DNA of 64,000 bases from Terriglobia bacterium (lineage in GTDB: Bacteria > Acidobacteriota > Terriglobia > Bryobacterales > UBA6623). Position 1 is the stretch's first letter. Each line of letters starts with the position of its first letter. The notes beneath the pieces were generated by a model that saw nothing but the letters and a program-made list of their open reading frames with translations, was not told the origin of the DNA and did no database searches. The stretch lies in contig VXMF01000008.1 of assembly GCA_009841225.1 (NCBI GenBank), positions 253,699 to 317,698 of the forward strand, in the 5' to 3' direction. Position numbers and translations under genes: made by a program. Below are positions 61,724 to 64,000 of this stretch, piece after piece.

Positions 61724-63286
61724 ATGGAAACCGACTTTCTGGTGATCGGCGGCGGCGTGGCAGGCCTTAGCGCAGCCATAGAGGCGGCCCCGGCCGGGCG
61801 CGTGCTGGTGCTGACCAAGGACCGCTTGCAGGAGTCTGCCACGGAGTACTCGCAAGGCGGCGTAGCCGTCGCCCTCAGCGACGAGGACCAAGTCGGGCTG
61901 CACGAGCAAGACACGCTCCAAGCCGGTGCAGGACTGTGCGATCCGCTGGCCGTGCGAGCCCTTACCGAGGCGGGCCCGCGCCGGATCCAGAGGCTGATCG
62001 AATGGGGCGCAGAGTTCGATTCCGACGGAGGCAAACTGTCGTTCTCAATCGAGGGGGCACACAGCGTGAACCGCGTGCTCCACGCCGGCGGGGACTCCAC
62101 CGGAAAAGAGATCGGCCGCACGTTGCTGAGCAAAGCGAAATCGCTTGATGCCATCTCGTTCCAGAGCTTTTCGTCGGTGGTCGACCTGCTCGTAGAAGAC
62201 GGAATGGTTTGCGGGGCGATCGCTTGGAACGAGAAGCAGCGCGAGCTGGTGCCGGTCTACGCGCGCGCCGTGCTGCTCGCCACCGGCGGCATCGGGCAAG
62301 TCTACCGGGAGACCACCAACCCGGATGTTGCCACCGGAGACGGGGTGGCCATGGCCTATCGCGCTGGGGCGGTTATCGCCAACATGGAGATGGTCCAATT
62401 TCATCCGACCGCGCTGTTCCTTCAGGGAGCGCCGCGCTTCTTGCTGTCAGAAGCCCTGCGCGGAGAGGGCGCAGTCCTCCGCAATGCCAACATGCAGCGC
62501 TTCATGTCGCGCTATCACGCGAGCGAGGAACTCGCGCCCCGCGACGTAGTGTCACGGGCGATCGTCAGCGAGCTGGCGCGGCTACGCCGAGGTCCGGTCT
62601 ACCTTGACCTGACTCATCTCAGCGATGGCTACGTGCCGAAGCGCTTTCCGCGCATCTACCGCACCTGCCTGCTATACGGGGTCGACCTTGAGGTGGAACC
62701 GGTGCCGGTGCATCCCGCAGCGCACTACGCCATGGGTGGAATCTCGACTGACCATGACGGGGCGACGACGCTAGCCGGGCTGTACGCTGCGGGAGAGGCG
62801 GCCTGCAATGGCGTGCACGGTGCCAATCGGTTGGCCAGCAATTCGCTGCTAGAGGGGCTCGTGTTCGGGGCACGATCTGGCGAGGTCATGCGCAAGCATG
62901 CGGGCGACACGCTTCGGAAACCAAGCCTGCCGAGGCGCAAGAGCGCCAGCGCGCTGCCCGGTAACGCCATAACTAACTTGCGTTATCTCGCATGGCGGCA
63001 CGCGGGCATCGCCCGGTCGGAAGAGGGCCTTCGTGACGGCTTGGAACAGCTAGACCTGCTCTCGACGATGTTCGAGAAGGGGCTTTCGCGCAACAGCCGC
63101 CACGGCTTCGAGACAGACAACATGTACCAAGTGATCCGCCTAGTCACGCGCTGCGCGCTGGCGCGCGAGGAGAGCCGGGGCGGACACTACCGCCTAGACT
63201 TTCCTGAGTCACGCGAGGCGTTCCGCAAGCACTCGCGCATCCGGCGGGGAGCCAAGGTGAGCTTCGTCGAAGTAGACGCTGGCTAG
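61724..63286 (+). CDS. nadB: L-aspartate oxidase
   Basis: ATG 61724 gives 520 residues. FAD-binding 'FLVIGGGVAGLSAAIEA', 'ATEYSQGGVAVALSDED', 'ATGGIGQVYRETTNPDVATG' and 'HPAAHYAMGGISTDHDGATT' define the NadB/succinate-dehydrogenase flavoprotein family. 'LASNSLLEGLVFGARSGEV' is particular to NadB. It oxidises aspartate to iminoaspartate for NAD synthesis. No nadA or nadC is next to it. Confidence 0.94.
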   Translation: METDFLVIGGGVAGLSAAIEAAPAGRVLVLTKDRLQESATEYSQGGVAVALSDEDQVGLHEQDTLQAGAGLCDPLAVRALTEAGPRRIQRLIEWGAEFDSDGGKLSFSIEGAHSVNRVLHAGGDSTGKEIGRTLLSKAKSLDAISFQSFSSVVDLLVEDGMVCGAIAWNEKQRELVPVYARAVLLATGGIGQVYRETTNPDVATGDGVAMAYRAGAVIANMEMVQFHPTALFLQGAPRFLLSEALRGEGAVLRNANMQRFMSRYHASEELAPRDVVSRAIVSELARLRRGPVYLDLTHLSDGYVPKRFPRIYRTCLLYGVDLEVEPVPVHPAAHYAMGGISTDHDGATTLAGLYAAGEAACNGVHGANRLASNSLLEGLVFGARSGEVMRKHAGDTLRKPSLPRRKSASALPGNAITNLRYLAWRHAGIARSEEGLRDGLEQLDLLSTMFEKGLSRNSRHGFETDNMYQVIRLVTRCALAREESRGGHYRLDFPESREAFRKHSRIRRGAKVSFVEVDAG

Positions 63287-63363
63287 GGGACATTGTTCGA
63301 GTGGAAGATGAGGGTGGCGGGCAGCAGGACAGTTTCCTTGTCAGGTGACTGCGATGCGCGAAC

Positions 63364-63696
63364 ATGAAACTGCGTGTCTCTGACGAGATACACGAGGTCC
63401 AGATGCAGACTCAGACTGTCACGCTGCACGTCCGGATGGACGCTGAGACAAAGCGGAAGGCAACGAAGGCACTGTCGGCTATGGGGCTGACGGCCTCGCA
63501 AGCAGTGCGGGTGTTGTTCCATCGCATTGCCATCGATCAAGCCTTCCCTCTCGAACTCAAGGTGCCCAACAAGCAGACCCGCTCCGCCATGGCCGAAATC
63601 GACGAGATGGTGAACAGGCGCAACCCACGATTCACTAGCGCGGGCGAGATGTTTGCGGAAATTGAAGAAGCCAGCGGTCGACGGTTGGGCGCATGA
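63364..63696 (+). CDS. RelB/DinJ-family antitoxin (no toxin found beside it)
   Basis: The product is 110 residues from 63364; an ATG at 63403 (97 residues) is an equally good start. 'TLHVRMDAETKRKATKALSA' and 'LTASQAVRVLFHRIAIDQAF' followed by 'PLELKVPNKQT' are the ribbon-helix-helix and helix of the RelB/DinJ family. The usual C-terminal toxin-binding helix is 'FTSAGEMFAEIEEA'. The gene downstream overlaps it by four bases but encodes a membrane protein instead of a RelE/YafQ toxin, so the antitoxin looks orphan. Confidence 0.8.
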   Translation: MKLRVSDEIHEVQMQTQTVTLHVRMDAETKRKATKALSAMGLTASQAVRVLFHRIAIDQAFPLELKVPNKQTRSAMAEIDEMVNRRNPRFTSAGEMFAEIEEASGRRLGA

Positions 63697-63935
63697 CGGG
63701 CCAAGACGCTGAGGCTCGCCACCCGGAACACAACCGTGAGGCACGGATCCGGCGTGCCGTCCGGCTTGTAGAGGTCCTCATGGTGATTGGCGCGCTCGCA
63801 GTCGTTACCCTCGGGATCAGCGGGAGGAGCGTACCTAACGGCGCCTACATGTTCGTCGCGGCACTGGGGTTCGCCTTGGGGCTCCTCACGCGCTCACTCC
63901 CGGCTCGGCGGAGACACGACCAAGACCCCCAGTGA
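63693..63935 (+). CDS. Small two-helix membrane protein, unknown
   Basis: This 80-residue protein overlaps the antitoxin gene by four bases (ATGA). Two hydrophobic segments are visible ('LVEVLMVIGALAVVTLGI', about 25-42; 'AYMFVAALGFALGLLT', about 51-66), flanked by Arg-rich ends. It has no similarity to RelE-type toxins. It could be a small membrane toxin or an unrelated gene; I cannot tell. The last 65 bases of the window show nothing. Confidence 0.6.
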   Translation: MTGQDAEARHPEHNREARIRRAVRLVEVLMVIGALAVVTLGISGRSVPNGAYMFVAALGFALGLLTRSLPARRRHDQDPQ

Positions 63936-64000
63936 TCTCTAGGCCTCCTTTTATGTTAGAGGGGTGCCAGAGAGCGGATCCCCAACGCGGACTTGGGTGC

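Noticed and set aside
60529..62154. aroB as a 541-residue fusion protein
   Set aside because: Residues upstream of 61638 are the antisense of nadB and show no similarity; AroB length is normal from 61638.
1..64000. CRISPR array, rRNA genes, riboswitches and complete insertion sequences
   Set aside because: I looked for regular short repeats with spacers, conserved rRNA and riboswitch cores, and transposase genes with terminal repeats, and saw none.

Overview
This window is GC-rich bacterial chromosome (by eye about 60-65% G+C, with lower-GC islands). It comes from a heterotroph rich in Tat-exported, formylglycine-type sulfatases and in the DUF1587/1592/1588/1585 plus DUF1552 and DUF1080 families. 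Those families are typical of Acidobacteriota and Planctomycetota. I favour an uncultured member of Acidobacteriota, because the window also has a bacterial Tes-type radical SAM enzyme, a gamma-alpha fused KorA with KorB, and a Tat-exported PhoD phosphatase. This placement is inference from gene content only.

Layout. 1-5.8 kb: the end of a DUF1080 gene, a GT39 glycosyltransferase, a four-CBS protein and 2-oxoacid:ferredoxin oxidoreductase (korAB). 6.1-14 kb: hisZ-hisG, a gamma-glutamyltransferase homologue, two sulfatases and purA. 15-19 kb: a radical SAM protein of the tetraether/membrane-spanning lipid synthase (Tes) family, queG and a small secreted protein. 19-27.4 kb: a third sulfatase, a PhoD phosphatase and a copper amine oxidase, set in a partial segmental duplication that left one truncated copy of the amine oxidase and one of a DUF6338 membrane-protein gene. 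27.5-34.2 kb: a glucarate-dehydratase-like enolase, the yceD-rpmF-plsX block, and a reverse-strand tannase-MFS-hemerythrin cluster.

34-53 kb is the accessory region. It holds an orphan parD followed by an internally deleted parE, two remnants of extra tannase copies, a Uma2-type protein, and a cytochrome-type DUF1592/DUF1552 pair. A 1.6-kb graveyard of broken genes follows, then a two-gene Gabija-type anti-phage system (gajA-gajB) of clearly lower GC, a fourth sulfatase, tRNA-Leu(UAA), and a large solitary N6-adenine methyltransferase with a possible N-terminal nuclease motif. 52.5-64 kb returns to ordinary chromosome: lipA, an aquaporin, a patatin phospholipase, unknown secreted and membrane proteins, ubiE/menG, aroB, nadB and a RelB/DinJ-like antitoxin without a toxin.

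How the genes work together. Sulfatases, PhoD, the DUF1080 protein, tannase and glucarate dehydratase point to scavenging of sulfated and phosphorylated polymers and of plant- or algal-type aromatics and sugar acids. KorAB, lipA, ubiE, aroB and nadB are core metabolism. The two observations I rate highest are the Tes-family enzyme (candidate bacterial membrane-spanning lipid synthase) and the Gabija locus in decaying, horizontally acquired DNA. The most unusual small-scale finds are the in-frame internally deleted parE and the duplicated tannase and amine-oxidase fragments.
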